Assembly (NCBI GenBank): GCA_041946965.1
Contig: JBHGBM010000096.1
Span: 1-23,588 of the forward strand
Length of the DNA stretch: 23,588 nt
Source: JBHGBM01 sp041946965
GTDB lineage: Bacteria; Acidobacteriota; Terriglobia; Bryobacterales; Bryobacteraceae
Direction: 5' to 3'
Part shown: positions 22,057 to 23,588 of the stretch, piece after piece
Position numbering within the stretch: the stretch's first letter is position 1
Layout: each line of letters opens with the position of its first letter
The notes under the pieces: generated by a model
Seen by the model: only the letters and a program-made list of their open reading frames with translations
Database searches by the model: none
What the model was told of the DNA's origin: nothing
Translations under genes and position numbers: made by a program

Positions 22057-23588
22057 TTGGAGTCCGGCGCGCTCACCGTGGACTTGTACAGCACCCCGAA
22101 GTTCGCGTTGTCCGGCGTGGCGTTGAACATCGCTCTGGTCACGAAGAACGAGTTAGTGACGTTGAACACTTCCACCCGAAACTGCACGCGGAACCGCTCG
22201 TTGATCTGGGTCATCTTGTTCAGCGAGGCGTCCGCCATGCGGATGGTCTGCAAGCGGAGACGCGAATCGTACTCGGGCATGAAGCGCTGCGGCGTGTAAT
22301 TGGGCACAATCAGCCAGTTCGGTTCCGTGCAGCCGTAATCCACGCTGAACGGCATGGTCACGATGGTGTTGTTGGTATTCCAGCGAATGACGCACGGCTT
22401 GATGGCCCTGATCATCTCCTGGTCCCAACGGAAGGGGATCCGCGCGTCCTTCAGGTACATCACCTTGGGGCTGTCGGGGAGGGTCCACGGGACGCCGGAC
22501 ATCACGGTGAACATGAGCGTGCTCTCCCATCCGCTCACCAGCCTGCCCGCAAAACCGCGGCGCCGGTTCAACCAGCGCTTGCCCCTGCCGAAAGGCAACT
22601 GGCTGATCATGCTGGCGACAAAGCGGTGCGGGCGGTCATACTGCGTGACGCCCTGCTGCATGACGTCGTTGGAGGCGTCGAGATACCCGGCGCGCACCAT
22701 GTTTTTCGCGAACGTATAGTTCACGTTCAGGTTAAGGCCCTTGCGCGTGCGCGTATTGAAGAGCGCCTGGAGGGAGTTGTACCAGGTGCGGCCGTCGTTG
22801 CGCATGTACTCGGTGAACGTGTTGAACTGCGGGAAGGGCCGCAGGAGCACGTTGCGCGAGAGCGTGTTCTGGGTGTACCAGTTGGTGCCGAAGAAGGCGT
22901 CCATGCCTTTCCAGGGATTGGGGATCTGGGCGTCGCAGTAGCTGGGGTTGCCGCCCAGCATCCAGTTGCACGCGTCGCGGAAGTTGCTGTCGTCCTGCTC
23001 GTTGTACGGCTTGGTAGACTGCTGGTCGTAGCCGCGGCTGCCCGAATACGAAATTTCGAAACGCGACCTCTCGCCCACCGCGCGCTGGATGCTGAACGAG
23101 AACAGGTCCACGTGCGGCGTGCGGAAGTTCGTGTTCACGAAGTTGAAGCTGCGGCCCGCATAGGTCAACAGCCCGTCCGCCGCGCCCCGCGGCTGGTTGA
23201 TGTTCGGAAACGGGTTGTTGAGCATGTTGGGGTAGGGGGTGCGGTTGGAGTCCGGCGACACGGACATGGTGGTCTGATTGTTGAACCCGTAGGACTGGTG
23301 ATAATCGTTGTTGGGGTTGCTGTAATACCGTCCCCAGCCGCCGCGCAACACCGTCCGGCGGGAGAGCGAATAGGCCAGCCCGAAACGCGGCTGCCAGGTC
23401 TTGTAGTAGGCGTTGGCGGCGGCGCGCGGCTCTCCTTTCACCCCGGCGAACCTGATGCCTCCGTGAATGGGCGTGGGAAGCTCGGGAACGGCGGCGTGGT
23501 CCACCAGCGCCTCCAGCGGGCTGACGCTCTCGGTATCGAAGCCGCGGTTGATGCGGTTGAAGCGCTCCGTGGGCGGGAGGTTGAAATC
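22014..23588 (-). CDS. Oar-like TonB-dependent receptor, C-terminal part (5' end beyond window)
   Basis: The frame is open from the right window edge to the stop at 22014, giving about 524 residues of the C-terminal part of a receptor that is normally about 1,000-1,200 residues long. The visible part is the beta-barrel: ERFNRINRGFDTESVSPLEA, WQPRFGLAYSLSRRTVLRGGWGRYY, SRFEISYSGSRGYDQQ, LNLNVNYTFAKNM, DRPHRFVASMISQLPFGRGKRW, FRVQFRVEVFNVTNSFF, and the aromatic C-terminus QVQLGMKLLW needed for outer-membrane insertion. Such proteins, expanded in Acidobacteriota, usually have an N-terminal carboxypeptidase-like Ig domain and plug, which would lie beyond base 23588. It probably takes up or binds oligosaccharides released by the enzymes nearby. 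The internal GTG at 23504 is not the start. Confidence 0.9.
   Translation of the reverse strand, partial: DFNLPPTERFNRINRGFDTESVSPLEALVDHAAVPELPTPIHGGIRFAGVKGEPRAAANAYYKTWQPRFGLAYSLSRRTVLRGGWGRYYSNPNNDYHQSYGFNNQTTMSVSPDSNRTPYPNMLNNPFPNINQPRGAADGLLTYAGRSFNFVNTNFRTPHVDLFSFSIQRAVGERSRFEISYSGSRGYDQQSTKPYNEQDDSNFRDACNWMLGGNPSYCDAQIPNPWKGMDAFFGTNWYTQNTLSRNVLLRPFPQFNTFTEYMRNDGRTWYNSLQALFNTRTRKGLNLNVNYTFAKNMVRAGYLDASNDVMQQGVTQYDRPHRFVASMISQLPFGRGKRWLNRRRGFAGRLVSGWESTLMFTVMSGVPWTLPDSPKVMYLKDARIPFRWDQEMIRAIKPCVIRWNTNNTIVTMPFSVDYGCTEPNWLIVPNYTPQRFMPEYDSRLRLQTIRMADASLNKMTQINERFRVQFRVEVFNVTNSFFVTRAMFNATPDNANFGVLYKSTVSAPDSNYPRQVQLGMKLLW

Overview
The window is GC-rich and densely coding. I read it as part of an Acidobacteriota genome close to Bryobacterales/Solibacter. 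The reasons are the Oar-like TonB-dependent receptor at the right edge, the many twin-arginine (Tat) exported Gfo/Idh/MocA and sulfatase proteins, and the secreted glycoside hydrolases. This placement comes from gene content, not from a marker gene.

Left part (1-3656): the 5' three quarters of a tRNA-Ser(CGA) gene on the minus strand is cut by the window edge. Next is a two-gene minus-strand unit: a family 4 glycosyltransferase fused to a type II thioesterase, followed by an aromatic amino acid decarboxylase. Upstream of it, on the plus strand, is a good sigma-70 promoter followed by the first ~50 bases of an initiator tRNA-fMet gene. That tRNA stops abruptly and continues into a sulfatase gene that has lost its N-terminus. 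The left 3.7 kb looks like ordinary chromosome and everything right of it like a carbohydrate-use region, so this joint is either a real rearrangement or an assembly artefact.

Middle (5391-12838): a minus-strand operon LacI regulator - Gfo/Idh/MocA oxidoreductase - SIS-domain protein is divergent from a plus-strand unit. The plus-strand unit starts with a collapsed CehA/McbA metallohydrolase gene and continues with a DoxX membrane domain fused to a predicted periplasmic barrel domain. The divergent promoter region carries a composite LacI-type operator in two near-identical copies about 128 bp apart. A secreted GH120 beta-xylosidase follows.

Right part (12879-23588): a Tat-targeted amidohydrolase, a relic of an Oar-type receptor, a Tat-targeted aldo/keto reductase-like protein with an altered active site, a Tat-targeted sulfatase, a secreted GH28 polygalacturonase-type enzyme, a Tat-targeted Gfo/Idh/MocA oxidoreductase, a HEAT-repeat protein, a DUF2270 membrane protein, a broken Tat-type gene, and the C-terminal part of an Oar-like outer-membrane receptor that runs off the window.

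Together the genes point to breakdown of plant polysaccharide (xylan, pectin, sulfated sugars) with unusual redox chemistry outside the cytoplasm: five proteins or domains carry twin-arginine signals. Several genes have a -10 element 7-12 bases before the start codon, which suggests leaderless or nearly leaderless mRNAs. At least five gene remnants (partial tRNA, decapitated sulfatase, collapsed metallohydrolase, receptor relic, broken Tat gene) show that the region is being rearranged and eroded.
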